Below, piece after piece: positions 49,227 to 57,559 of a stretch of DNA of 64,000 nucleotides. The position numbers were made by a program, and so were the translations under genes. Within the stretch, counting starts at the first letter, position 1. Each line of letters opens with the position of its first letter. Source of the DNA: UBA2991 sp965221735 (GTDB lineage Bacteria; Chloroflexota; Dehalococcoidia; Tepidiformales; Tepidiformaceae); the NCBI GenBank assembly GCA_965221735.1, contig OZ244910.1:2046001-2110000 (forward strand), written 5' to 3'. The notes under the pieces are model-generated. The model did no database searches. It was not told where the DNA came from and saw nothing but the letters and a program-made list of their open reading frames with translations.

Positions 49227-50509
49227 GCGGCGCTCCCCACGCGGGCTGCAAGGCCGTCGCCCAGGGGCTCGCCGAGGGTCGCAGGCGTGATGCGGCCCGC
49301 CAGGTCGTCGTCGCTCTCGCCGTAGACGGAGAGGTAGTTATCGGTGAGGCCGTGCCAGCGGGAGCCCTCGGGGGTGGTGCGCTGCTCCTCCCAGAGCACG
49401 GGGCGGACTTGGCCGCTGAATCTGGAGCGGAAGGCCGTGGCGAGTTCGCCGGCGAGCGCGAGGAGGCGGGCCATGCGCTCCTTGCGCACCTCGACGGGGA
49501 CCTGGTCGGGCATGCCGGCGGCGGCGGTGCGGGCGCGGGGGGAGTAGGGGAAGGCGTGGATGCGGGCGAAGGCGGCCTCCTCGCAGAGGGCGAGGGTGGC
49601 GGCGAAGTCGCCCTCGGTTTCGCCGGGGAAACCCGCGATGACGTCGGTGGTGACGGCGGCATCGGGGGCGGCGGCGCGAATCCTGTCGAGGGCGGCACGG
49701 TAGCCGGCGACGTCGTAGCGGCGGCGCATGCGCGCGAGAACGGGGTCGGCGCCGGACTGGAGGGCGAGGTGGAAGTGGGGCATGAGGCGGGGGTCGTCCC
49801 AGAGCGCGAGCAGCTCGGGGGTGATGTCCTGGGGCTGGAGGGAGCTGAAGCGGAGGCGGGGGGTCTCGGTCCGGGCGAGGACGCCGGCGATCAGGTCGCG
49901 GGGGGTGAGGGGGTCGGAGAGGTCGCGGCCCCAGGCGCCGAGCTGCGTGCCGGTCAGCACGACCTCGCGGGCGCCGCGGGCGTGGGCGGCCGCAACGTCG
50001 CGGGACACGTCGTCGATCGAACGCGAGACCTCGCGGCCACGCGTGCGGGGGACGATGCAGAAGGCGCAGACGTCGTTGCAGCCTTCCTGCACCTTCACGA
50101 AGGCGCGGGTGTGGAGGGCGGAGGCGGGCGCCGGGGCGAGGGGCGAGGGGGCAGGGGCCGACGCGGTCAGCGTCTCGACGAGGCGGGCGTGCTCGGCCTC
50201 GGTCGTGCCCGCGACGAAGTCGGCGCCGAGGGCCTCGACGACCTCTTCCCCGGCGGAGCGGGGATAGCAGCCGGTGACGGCAACGGGGGCGGAGGGGGAG
50301 AGGCGGCGGGCGGCACGGATGAGGCGTCGCGACTTGCGGTCGGCGGCGTGCGTGACAGAGCAGGTGTTGACGACGACGGCGTCGGCCTCGCACATGGCAT
50401 CGACGACGTCGTAGCCGGCGGCGCCGAGGCGGGCGGCGATGGCCTCGCTATCCGCGAGGTTGAGCTTGCAGCCGAGGGTGAGCACGGACGCGACGGGGCG
50501 GCGGGGCAT
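49223..50509 (-). CDS. mtaB: tRNA t6A37 methylthiotransferase MtaB
   Basis: A 428-residue MiaB-family radical SAM enzyme. The UPF0004 domain is at the N-terminus (LTLGCKLNLADSEAIAARL and NTCSVTHAADRKSRRLIRA cut for length), the radical SAM site is GCNDVCAFC, and the tail has a TRAM-like region. The CKLN and VNTCSVT motifs separate MtaB from MiaB. ATG 50509 follows TACCAT by 6 bases. The reading frame continues far upstream without a stop, but that is antisense or shadow sequence over other genes. scpB overlaps its stop. Confidence 0.93.
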   Translation of the reverse strand: MPRRPVASVLTLGCKLNLADSEAIAARLGAAGYDVVDAMCEADAVVVNTCSVTHAADRKSRRLIRAARRLSPSAPVAVTGCYPRSAGEEVVEALGADFVAGTTEAEHARLVETLTASAPAPSPLAPAPASALHTRAFVKVQEGCNDVCAFCIVPRTRGREVSRSIDDVSRDVAAAHARGAREVVLTGTQLGAWGRDLSDPLTPRDLIAGVLARTETPRLRFSSLQPQDITPELLALWDDPRLMPHFHLALQSGADPVLARMRRRYDVAGYRAALDRIRAAAPDAAVTTDVIAGFPGETEGDFAATLALCEEAAFARIHAFPYSPRARTAAAGMPDQVPVEVRKERMARLLALAGELATAFRSRFSGQVRPVLWEEQRTTPEGSRWHGLTDNYLSVYGESDDDLAGRITPATLGEPLGDGLAARVGSAA

Positions 50510-50515
50510 GGCGGT

Positions 50516-50521
50516 ATGGTA
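50516..50521 (-). promoter_or_regulatory. -10 hexamer TACCAT, leaderless-type, for mtaB
   Basis: TACCAT (minus strand), 6 bases before ATG 50509. A plus-strand TATGGT at 50515-50520 overlaps it and could serve the divergent gene at 50573. Confidence 0.5.
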
Positions 50522-50572
50522 TCGCCACGGGGAGACAGGGGGCAGGGAGGGGCAACGCGGGGAGGCAGAACC

Positions 50573-50959
50573 GTGAGCGAGACGCAGCCGGAGCCGGGGA
50601 GACCGCGGGTGACGGTGCTGGCGCTCGACCGCTGGGGGAGCGTGCTCGTGGGCGACTCGGGTCCGCCTTCGACGGTCCTGCGCGAGGGTGAGAGCGCCGA
50701 CGCAGGGGCGCTCCGCGTGTTCGAGGAGACAACAGGGGCGCTGCTGGAAGAGCTGCACCTGTTTCGCGACGGAGAGGCCGGCCACCACGTCTACTACTGC
50801 GACCCGGACCTCGTGCTCAAGGAGCTCGAGGCACCCGCGGGAACGTCGCTGCGCTACGTGGCGCCGGTCGAGATCGACGCGGCCGGCCTGCCGGATGGGG
50901 CGCGGGCGCTGCTGGCTCGATTCGTCGCGAGCAGCGCCTACCGGGCGATGTTCCACTAG
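50573..50959 (+). CDS. degenerate Nudix-like protein
   Basis: 128 residues. RVTVLALDRWGSVLVGDSGPP followed by GESADAGALRVFEETTGALLE looks like a Nudix fold, but the box is incomplete: the REUxEE core is reduced to RVFEETTG, so the metal-binding glutamates are partly lost. The remainder (HHVYYCDPDLVLKELEAP) matches the beta-strands after a Nudix helix. GTG 50573 has GGGGAGG. It could be an inactive or binding-only Nudix domain; the assignment rests on pattern only. Confidence 0.6.
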   Translation: MSETQPEPGRPRVTVLALDRWGSVLVGDSGPPSTVLREGESADAGALRVFEETTGALLEELHLFRDGEAGHHVYYCDPDLVLKELEAPAGTSLRYVAPVEIDAAGLPDGARALLARFVASSAYRAMFH

Positions 50960-51016
50960 CGGCGCGGCTGCGCCCAACGGCGCTGGACGTACCATGGAAG
51001 ACCGAAGGAGTCCTCC

Positions 51017-52342
51017 GTGTCGGATGTCGGAATCATCATCGGCCTGCTGGCCGTTGTCGCGCTCATAGCTGCGAACGGCCTCTTTGTCGCGACCGAGTTC
51101 GCGTACGTCGCCGTGCGACGCACCCACGTCGAACAGCTCGCGAATCGGGGCCATGCGCGCGCGCGCGTGCTGCTGGCTTCGCTCAAGCGGCTCGATATGT
51201 GCATCGCGACGACGCAGCTGGGGGTCACCATGTCGAGCCTCGGGCTCGGCTGGGTGGGCGAGCCCGCGCTTGCGAGCCTGATCGAGCCGGGACTTGAGGA
51301 CCTGCTGGGGGACGCGATGGGGACGGCCGCCGCACACACGATCGCGGTGACGGTGGCGTTCATCTTCATTACGGCCGTGCTGATCGTGTTCGGGGAACTG
51401 GCGCCGAAGCACATCGCCCTGGCGCGGGCCGAGCGGACGGCGCTCCTGGTGGCGGCGCCGATCGAGGTCTTCACGCGCATCCTCAGGCCCTTCATCTGGC
51501 TCCTGAACGCGATGGGCGTGGGGGTAGCCCGGCTGGCGGGCGTGCGGCCCGTGCGGGAACGGCAATCGACGCTTGCGGCGGAGGAGCTGGAGCTCGTGAT
51601 GGAGGCGAGCGCGCGGGCGGGGCTGCTCTCGACGGCAGAGGCGCTGCTGGCGAGCCGGGGCCTCGAGTTTGGCGAGATCCAGGCGGACCAGATCATGGCT
51701 CCGCGCAGGGACGTCGCCGCGATCGACGCGGATTCCTCGATGGACGAGGTGCTGACGATCACGGGCGAGCACCCGCACCGGCGCTACCCGGTGTACGAAG
51801 GCGACCTCGACCATGTCATCGGGCTGCTGGACACGAAGGACCTGATGCGGGTCGTGCGGGAAGGCGGGGAGGACTGGCGCTCGGTCATCGGTCCGGTGGT
51901 CGCGATTCCCGAGTCGGTCAGCCTTGAGGTCGCGGTCACGGAGATGCGGGCGCAGGGCGCGAACCTGGTCGTGCTCATCGACGAGCACGGCGGCACGAGC
52001 GGCATCCTGAGCGGTGACGACGTGCTCGCGCGGCTGCTGGGCCAGTGGCACGCAGGGACCCGCCAGCAGGCGGGTGAGCGCGTGCGCTCGCTGCCGAACG
52101 GGAACCTGCTGCTGGACGGCCTCGCGCTGGTGTCGGACCTGGAGGACGTGGCGGAGATCGAGCTCGGGGGTGGCGAAGACTTCGACACGGTCAGCGGCTT
52201 CGTGATGGAGCGGCTGGGGCGGATTCCGGCCGTGGGCGAGCGGTTCGAAGAAGCGGGCTTCGAGTTCCAGGTGACGGCGATGGACGGACGGCGCGTGGCT
52301 CGGGTCGTCGCGAGGCGGGGAGTGCCCGCCGCGAGGGGTTAG
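51017..52342 (+). CDS. CNNM/CorC (HlyC) family membrane protein with CBS domains
   Basis: A 441-residue protein with a DUF21/CNNM transmembrane domain (NGLFVATEFAYVAVRRTHVEQL and several helices), a pair of CBS domains (MAPRRDVAAIDADSSM with HPHRRYPVYEGDLDHVIGLL cut for length), and a C-terminal CorC_HlyC domain (GFVMERLGRIPAVGERFE). Members are implicated in Mg2+/Co2+ or Na+ homeostasis. GTG 51017 has GGAG and a TACCAT hexamer at 50990-50995. Its stop overlaps the opposite PAP2 gene by 4 bases. Confidence 0.93.
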   Translation: MSDVGIIIGLLAVVALIAANGLFVATEFAYVAVRRTHVEQLANRGHARARVLLASLKRLDMCIATTQLGVTMSSLGLGWVGEPALASLIEPGLEDLLGDAMGTAAAHTIAVTVAFIFITAVLIVFGELAPKHIALARAERTALLVAAPIEVFTRILRPFIWLLNAMGVGVARLAGVRPVRERQSTLAAEELELVMEASARAGLLSTAEALLASRGLEFGEIQADQIMAPRRDVAAIDADSSMDEVLTITGEHPHRRYPVYEGDLDHVIGLLDTKDLMRVVREGGEDWRSVIGPVVAIPESVSLEVAVTEMRAQGANLVVLIDEHGGTSGILSGDDVLARLLGQWHAGTRQQAGERVRSLPNGNLLLDGLALVSDLEDVAEIELGGGEDFDTVSGFVMERLGRIPAVGERFEEAGFEFQVTAMDGRRVARVVARRGVPAARG

Positions 52343-53145
52343 CCGGGAGCGAGCGCGGGCACGTAACGCGCGAGGGCAGCCTTCAGGAGGCGCAGCGCCC
52401 CCGGCTGGGCGCGCCGCATCGCCTCGGCGATGGCGAGCCCGGCCAGCGAGACGATGGCCCCGTAAACCGCGTCGATGATGAAGTGGTTCGCCGTCATGAC
52501 GATGGAGAAGAGCATGAGGACGGGCCACATGACGCCGCCAACGACGACCCAGGCGTGCCGGCGTCCGACCCAGGCGAAGGCGCCCCCGAGAAGCATCGAC
52601 CAGCCGAAGTGGAGGCTGGGCACGGCCGCGTAGGGATTCACGAAGGCCTGGGCTTCCTGCGCCTGGTAGCCGACGCGGTCGAGGACGGCCATCGTGTCGA
52701 TGTAGCCGGCGAAGGGGACGAGACGGGGCGGGGCGACCGGATAGAGCGCATAGATGACGACGCCGATCGCACCCGAGGCGAGGAAGGCCGTGCGCATGAG
52801 GCCGTAGGTCGAGCGGTGCCAGACCCAGAGGAAGACGGCGAGCACGATCACCAGGGGCATGTGGCCCCAGAAGTAGATCCAGTTCATCACGCGGACGGCC
52901 CAGTACTCGTCGATGACCCAGGACTGCCACTGGACCTCCCAGTAGAAGCCGAGGGCGCGTTCGAACTCGATGAGGTCGAGGCCGTTGGAGAGGGCCTCGC
53001 CGGCGCGGTCGACGACGGCGCCGCGGATGAAGAAGTAGACGAGGAAGGCGATCACCACGACGACCGCTTCCTGGATGCCGGTGCGCCGGGTGAAGCGCCA
53101 GAAGCGGAGGGTGTTGGCTCGCGAGAGGTCCGTGCTGATGGCCAT
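52339..53145 (-). CDS. PAP2-superfamily phosphatase/transferase, membrane-bound
   Basis: A 268-residue membrane protein with about six hydrophobic segments. Its phosphatase motif pieces are PSLHFGWSM (C2) and TANHFIIDAVYG (C3); a C1-like stretch is not clear. This pattern occurs in PAP2 phosphatases and inositolphosphotransferase-like Aur1/Ipt1 proteins. ATG 53145 is the start. It could act on lipid pyrophosphate or phosphatidate; substrate unknown. Its gene shares stop-codon sequence with the CNNM gene. Confidence 0.87.
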   Translation of the reverse strand: MAISTDLSRANTLRFWRFTRRTGIQEAVVVVIAFLVYFFIRGAVVDRAGEALSNGLDLIEFERALGFYWEVQWQSWVIDEYWAVRVMNWIYFWGHMPLVIVLAVFLWVWHRSTYGLMRTAFLASGAIGVVIYALYPVAPPRLVPFAGYIDTMAVLDRVGYQAQEAQAFVNPYAAVPSLHFGWSMLLGGAFAWVGRRHAWVVVGGVMWPVLMLFSIVMTANHFIIDAVYGAIVSLAGLAIAEAMRRAQPGALRLLKAALARYVPALAPG

Positions 53146-53184
53146 GCGAATGGGTTCGCGCCTTGCCGCCTCGGGGGGTGCGGC

Positions 53185-53190
53185 TACACT
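53185..53190 (+). promoter_or_regulatory. putative -10 hexamer TACACT for pepA
   Basis: TACACT, 43 bases before ATG 53234. Confidence 0.4.
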
Positions 53191-53233
53191 CTCCGGTGGC
53201 GCACGCTACCAAACTTCCGGAAGAGGGCCAACG

Positions 53234-54742
53234 ATGAAGATTACAGTCGTCCAGGGTGACATCAGCACGACGGAGGCGGATGTCCTCGTCGTCAATCTGT
53301 TCGAGGGCGTGACAAGCCCGGGCGGGGCCACGGGCGCCGTCGACCGCGCGCTCGACGGGGCAATCAGCAAGCTCATCGAACTGGGCGACATCCGGGGGAA
53401 GGCGGGGGAACGGACCACGATCCACACCTTCGGGAAGATCGCGGCGCCGCGCGTGCTCGTGGCGGGGCTCGGCAAGGCGGACGACTTCGACGTCCACGCC
53501 GTGCGCAACCTTTCGGCCGAGGTCGCGCGCGCCTGCCGGAAGCCGGGCGTGAACACGGTCGCCACGGTGGTCCACGGGGCGGGCATCGGCGGGCTCGACC
53601 CGGATGCGTGCGCGCAGGCGCTGGCTGAAGGCGCCGTGCTCGGGGCCTACCAGTTCCTTCGCTACAAGACGGAGGCGGACGACGACGACAAGGCCGAGAT
53701 CGGGCAGCTCACGATCGTCGAGCACGACGCCTCGAAGGTCGAAGGTATGGCGGCGGCGGCGAACCGCGGCCGCGTGATGGCGGAAGCGACGAACCTCGCG
53801 CGGGACCTCGCCAACGAGCCGGCGAACAACCTGAATCCGACGGACCTCGCGGGGCGGGCGGCGGAGGTGGCGAGTGCGCCCAACCTCGAGCTTGAGGTGA
53901 TGGAAGAGGAGGAGATGGCGGCCAAGGGCATGGGCTCGCTGCTCTCGGTGGCGCGCGGAAGCGTGCAACCGGCCAAGCTCGTGCGCATCAGCTACAAGGG
54001 GCGAGGGGGTGAGGGCTACGACCTCGCGCTCGTGGGGAAGGGCATCACCTTCGACACGGGCGGGATCAGCATCAAGCCGGCGCAGGGCATGGAGGCGATG
54101 AAGGCCGACATGACCGGCGCCGCCTCGGTGATCGCGGCGATGCAGGCGGTGGCGGCGCTCGCGCCGAAGGCCGACATCCTCGCGATCGCGCCCTGCACGG
54201 AGAACATGCCCGGCGGGAACGCGACCCGTCCGGGTGACGTGGTTTCGGCGATGAACGGGAAGACGATCGAGATCCTGAACACGGACGCCGAGGGACGCCT
54301 CGTGCTGGCCGACGGCCTCTGCTACGCGCGCGAGCTGGGCGCCCGCCACCTCGTGGACGTGGCCACGCTCACGGGCGCGATCAGCGTCGCGCTCGGCGAC
54401 CAGTGCTACGGCCTGATGACGAACGACGACGCGCTGGCGAAGCGGTTCGAGGCGGCGGCCGAGGCCGCGGGCGAGCGCAGCTGGCGGCTGCCGATGTTCA
54501 AGGAATACGGCGAGCAGCTGAAGAGCAACGTCAGCGTGGTCAAGAACATCGGAGGGCGCCCCGCGGGGAGCATCACGGCAGCCAAGTTCCTCGAGCATTT
54601 CGTCGACGAGAAGCCGTGGGTGCACCTCGACATCGCGGGCGTGGACATGGCCTCGAAGGACAAGGGCTGGATCACGAAGGGCGCGAGCGGGCAGGTCGTA
54701 CGCGCGCTGGTGAACCTCGCGCTTGGCTTCGAGGACAAGTAG
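53234..54742 (+). CDS. pepA: leucyl aminopeptidase (M17)
   Basis: A 502-residue M17 metallopeptidase. The C-terminal catalytic domain has VGKGITFDTGGISIKP (metal lysine and aspartate), MKADMTGAASV (second aspartate), NTDAEGRLVLADGL (third aspartate, glutamate and arginine) and VDVATLTGA. The N-terminal domain is short, as usual. It cleaves N-terminal residues from peptides and may be a hexamer. ATG 53234 has GAGGG. Two methyltransferase genes follow closely. Confidence 0.96.
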   Translation: MKITVVQGDISTTEADVLVVNLFEGVTSPGGATGAVDRALDGAISKLIELGDIRGKAGERTTIHTFGKIAAPRVLVAGLGKADDFDVHAVRNLSAEVARACRKPGVNTVATVVHGAGIGGLDPDACAQALAEGAVLGAYQFLRYKTEADDDDKAEIGQLTIVEHDASKVEGMAAAANRGRVMAEATNLARDLANEPANNLNPTDLAGRAAEVASAPNLELEVMEEEEMAAKGMGSLLSVARGSVQPAKLVRISYKGRGGEGYDLALVGKGITFDTGGISIKPAQGMEAMKADMTGAASVIAAMQAVAALAPKADILAIAPCTENMPGGNATRPGDVVSAMNGKTIEILNTDAEGRLVLADGLCYARELGARHLVDVATLTGAISVALGDQCYGLMTNDDALAKRFEAAAEAAGERSWRLPMFKEYGEQLKSNVSVVKNIGGRPAGSITAAKFLEHFVDEKPWVHLDIAGVDMASKDKGWITKGASGQVVRALVNLALGFEDK

Positions 54743-54752
54743 CTTCGAGAGG

Positions 54753-55490
54753 ATGGCCGACCTCTTCCCCCGCAGCGCCGCCTACGACGAGTCGTGGGTG
54801 ACGGAGAACCGCATGGGCCCGAACGTGCTCTGGCTGGCGGAGTTGCTGGCCGAGCGCATGACGCTCGAGCCGGGGATGCGGGTGATGGACCTCGGTTGCG
54901 GGAGGGGGCTGAGCTCGGTGTTCCTCGCGCGCGAGTTCGGCATCGAGGTGTGGGCGACCGACCTCTGGATCAAGCCAACGGGGAACTGGGAGCGCATCAG
55001 GGAGGCGGGCCTGGAGGGGCAGGTCCACCCCATCTATGCGGAGGCGCACCAGCTCCCGTACGCAGAGGGCTTCTTCGACGCGATCGTGAGCCTCGACGCC
55101 TACCAGTACTTCGGCACGGCGGACCTCTACCTGCAGTACCTGGCGCCGTTCCTGCGTCCGGGCGGGGAGATCGGAATCGTCTGCCCCAGCTTCCGGCGGG
55201 AGATCGGCCCGGACGACGTCCCGGACTCCCTCGCCGACCTGTACGGCGCGGGGGGCTTTCACGCGTTCCACACGGCGGACTGGTGGCGCGACCACTTCCG
55301 CAAGGCCGCGGTCGTGGAGGTGACGCTGGCGGACGAGCCTCCGGAGTCGGACGCGATCTGGGAGGAGTTCATCCCGCACACGCGCCCGCACGAGCAGGAA
55401 GCATTGCGCGCCGACGCAACCGGGGAGCACGTGCTGACGTTCGCGCGGGTGGTCGCACGCAGGAGCCAGGAAGCTGCCGCGGGTGACTGA
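54753..55490 (+). CDS. SAM-dependent methyltransferase, tandem copy 1
   Basis: A 245-residue class I methyltransferase. Motif I is VMDLGCGRGLSSVFLAREFG, with ATDLW after it, the LPYAEGFFDAIVSLDAYQYF acidic loop, and FLRPGGEIGIV. ATG 54753 lies 10 bases after the pepA stop. The second copy begins 8 bases before this gene ends. The substrate is unknown; the protein resembles small-molecule or ring methyltransferases rather than nucleic-acid enzymes. Confidence 0.88.
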   Translation: MADLFPRSAAYDESWVTENRMGPNVLWLAELLAERMTLEPGMRVMDLGCGRGLSSVFLAREFGIEVWATDLWIKPTGNWERIREAGLEGQVHPIYAEAHQLPYAEGFFDAIVSLDAYQYFGTADLYLQYLAPFLRPGGEIGIVCPSFRREIGPDDVPDSLADLYGAGGFHAFHTADWWRDHFRKAAVVEVTLADEPPESDAIWEEFIPHTRPHEQEALRADATGEHVLTFARVVARRSQEAAAGD

Positions 55491-56196
55491 CCTCTTCCCC
55501 CGCAGCGCCGCCTACGACGAGGAGTGGGTCAACGCGAACCGCATGGGGCCGAACGTGCTCTGGCTGGCGGAGTCGGTGGCCGAGCGGATGACGCTCGAGC
55601 CGGGGATGCGGGTGATGGACCTCGGCTGCGGGAAGGCGCTGAGCTCCGTGTTCCTTGCACGCGAGTTCGGCGTCGAGGTGTGGGCGACCGACCTCTGGAT
55701 CAAGCCGACAGAGAACTGGAAACGCATCCGGGAGGCGGGGCTGGAGGGGCAGGTCCACCCGATCTACGCAGAGGCGCACCAGCTTCCGTACGCGGAGGGG
55801 TTCTTCGACGCGATCGTGAGCCTTGACGCCTACCACTACTTCGGGACGGCCGACCTCTACCTGGAGAACCTGGCGCGGTTCCTGCGGACGGACGGGGAGA
55901 TCGGCATCGTCTGCCCGGGCTTCCGGCGGGAGCTGGGTTCCGACGACGCGCCCGACTACCTTTCCTGGTACCTGCGCGAGGGCGCGTACTCGTTCCACAC
56001 ACCCGGCTGGTGGCGCGACCACTGGCGCAAGGGCGGCGTCGTGGAGGTGACCTGCGCGGACGAGCCACCGGATTCGGACGCGATCTGGGAAGAGTTCATC
56101 CCGCACACCGAACCGCAGGAGCAAGCGGTCATTCGTGACGACGCGGCGGGGGAGCGCGTGCTGACGTTCTCGCGGGTGGTGGCCCGGAAGCGGTAG
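55483..56196 (+). CDS. SAM-dependent methyltransferase, tandem copy 2
   Basis: A 237-residue paralogue of the preceding gene; both start with (T/A)DLFPRSAAYDE and share VLWLAE, MTLEPGMRVMDLGCG, WATDLWIKPT and LPYAEGFFDAIVSLDAY. GTG 55483 overlaps the end of copy 1, so the pair is co-translated. Differences concentrate after the catalytic core (YLSWYLREGAYSFHTPG against SLADLYGAGGFHAFHTAD), suggesting divergence of the substrate pocket. Substrate unknown. Confidence 0.88.
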   Translation: MTDLFPRSAAYDEEWVNANRMGPNVLWLAESVAERMTLEPGMRVMDLGCGKALSSVFLAREFGVEVWATDLWIKPTENWKRIREAGLEGQVHPIYAEAHQLPYAEGFFDAIVSLDAYHYFGTADLYLENLARFLRTDGEIGIVCPGFRRELGSDDAPDYLSWYLREGAYSFHTPGWWRDHWRKGGVVEVTCADEPPDSDAIWEEFIPHTEPQEQAVIRDDAAGERVLTFSRVVARKR

Positions 56197-56228
56197 CGAG
56201 GGCGGTGACGGGGCGGGTCACGGTCCTC

Positions 56229-56234
56229 TAGGAT
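56229..56234 (+). promoter_or_regulatory. -10 hexamer TAGGAT, leaderless-type, for the crotonase
   Basis: TAGGAT, 6 bases before ATG 56241. The gene may therefore have its own leaderless promoter despite following the methyltransferases by 44 bases. Confidence 0.5.
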
Positions 56235-56240
56235 TCGGCC

Positions 56241-57134
56241 ATGGCTGATTATCAGGACATCCTCACCGAAAAGCGGGACCGCCACGCGATCATCACCCTC
56301 AACCGGCCGGAGAAGATGAACGCGTTGAGCCACAACCTTCGCGCCGAGGTGTTCGACGCGATAAAGCGCTTCGAGCTCGACGAGAGCGTGAAGGTCATCA
56401 TCCTGCGGGGCTCGGGCCGAGCCTTCAGCGCGGGATACGACCTCTCCGGGACGCCTCCGGACGAGCACAGTTATGTCGATACGCGCAGCGGGCTGCCGGG
56501 CGTCGGGCCGATCCATCCGGGGCAGGGCCAGTGGCCGCAGCACCTGCTGAGCGGGTACTGGCAGATCTGGGACCTGACGAAGCCGGTGATCGCGCAGGTA
56601 CACGGCTACTGCCTCGCGGGCGGCACCGAGCTGGCGACGATGTGCGACCTGATGTTCATCGCCGAGGACGCGATCATCGGGTACCCGCCGGTGCGGGCGA
56701 TGACAAGCGTCGACATCATCTACCACCCCTGGCACATGCATCAGAAGAAGGCGCGCGAGCTGCTCTACACGGGCGACAGCCTCACGGGGCTGGAGGCGGT
56801 GGAGGTGGGCTGGGCGAACCAGGCGCTGCCGGTCGAGGATCTGTGCGAGGCGACGGAGGCGTTCGCCGAGCGCATCGCCAACATCGACTCGCCGATGCTG
56901 CAGATGACGAAACGCCAGGTGAACCGCGTGTACGAGATCATGGGGATTCGCACCTCGATGGCGGTGGGCGCCGACATCCAGGCCCTCAGCTCCGTGCGGC
57001 CGGGAGGCGGGGAGTTCGGCCGCATCTCGCGGGAGAAGGGCCTCAAGGCCGCGCTGGACTGGCGCGACGGGCCCTTCGAGGACTACGGGAAGGCGCCTCC
57101 GGGCACGGCTCGACCCAGCGCCGCGACTTGGTGA
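56241..57134 (+). CDS. enoyl-CoA hydratase/isomerase (crotonase) family protein
   Basis: A 297-residue crotonase. AGYDLSG carries the oxyanion loop and GYCLAGGTELATMCDLMF retains one catalytic-type glutamate; the second is replaced in GYPPVRAM. It shares the C-terminal SREKGLKAALDWRDGPFEDYG block with the crotonase at 41991. It overlaps the thioesterase gene by 4 bases (GTGA). ECH plus thioesterase suggests release of an acyl product, with the acyl group unknown. Confidence 0.92.
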   Translation: MADYQDILTEKRDRHAIITLNRPEKMNALSHNLRAEVFDAIKRFELDESVKVIILRGSGRAFSAGYDLSGTPPDEHSYVDTRSGLPGVGPIHPGQGQWPQHLLSGYWQIWDLTKPVIAQVHGYCLAGGTELATMCDLMFIAEDAIIGYPPVRAMTSVDIIYHPWHMHQKKARELLYTGDSLTGLEAVEVGWANQALPVEDLCEATEAFAERIANIDSPMLQMTKRQVNRVYEIMGIRTSMAVGADIQALSSVRPGGGEFGRISREKGLKAALDWRDGPFEDYGKAPPGTARPSAATW

Positions 57135-57559
57135 GCGACGGTCCCGGCGACGCGAACACCGAGGCGTTCGCGCGGCACTTCGCCGAGCACCCGCTCCACC
57201 GGGCGCTGGGCGTGCGGCTGGAGGAGCGGTGCGAGGACTTTGCACGCATCTCGATCGCGCCGAGCGCGGTCACGCAGGGGGGTGTGGCGGGAGGGCTGCA
57301 CGGCGGCATCCTCGCAGCGCTGGTCGACATCGTGATGCTGGCGGCGCTCTCGACGGTGCAGCGCCCGGGGCAGGAGCCGGCGGGCACGGCCGACCTCAAC
57401 ATCACCTACCTGCGCCCGGCCCTGGGAGCGCGCATCTACGCGGAGGGGACGGTGGTGAAGCGGGGCCGGCAGCTGGCGATGATCGAGGTCAGCATCCTCG
57501 ACGAGCAGGACCGGCTCTGCGCGAAGGGGCGAACGCTCTACGCCTTCCGCAGCGGCTAG
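57131..57559 (+). CDS. PaaI-family hotdog thioesterase
   Basis: A 142-residue hotdog-fold thioesterase. LHGGILAALVDIVMLAAL is the catalytic helix with its G-x6-D pattern, followed by TADLNITYLRPALGARIYAEG and VKRGRQLAMIEVSI. PaaI-type enzymes hydrolyse acyl- or phenylacetyl-CoA. GTG 57131 overlaps the crotonase stop, so the two are coupled. The stop shares the palindrome CTAG with the opposite lipoprotein gene. Confidence 0.9.
   Translation: MSDGPGDANTEAFARHFAEHPLHRALGVRLEERCEDFARISIAPSAVTQGGVAGGLHGGILAALVDIVMLAALSTVQRPGQEPAGTADLNITYLRPALGARIYAEGTVVKRGRQLAMIEVSILDEQDRLCAKGRTLYAFRSG

Noticed and set aside
50510..54625. An 1800-codon open minus-strand frame running through mtaB and far upstream
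   Set aside because: The part beyond mtaB lies antisense to the Nudix-like, CNNM and pepA genes and in a shadow frame of the PAP2 gene, and is Arg/His/Pro-rich, as GC-rich shadow frames are. The real start is 50509.
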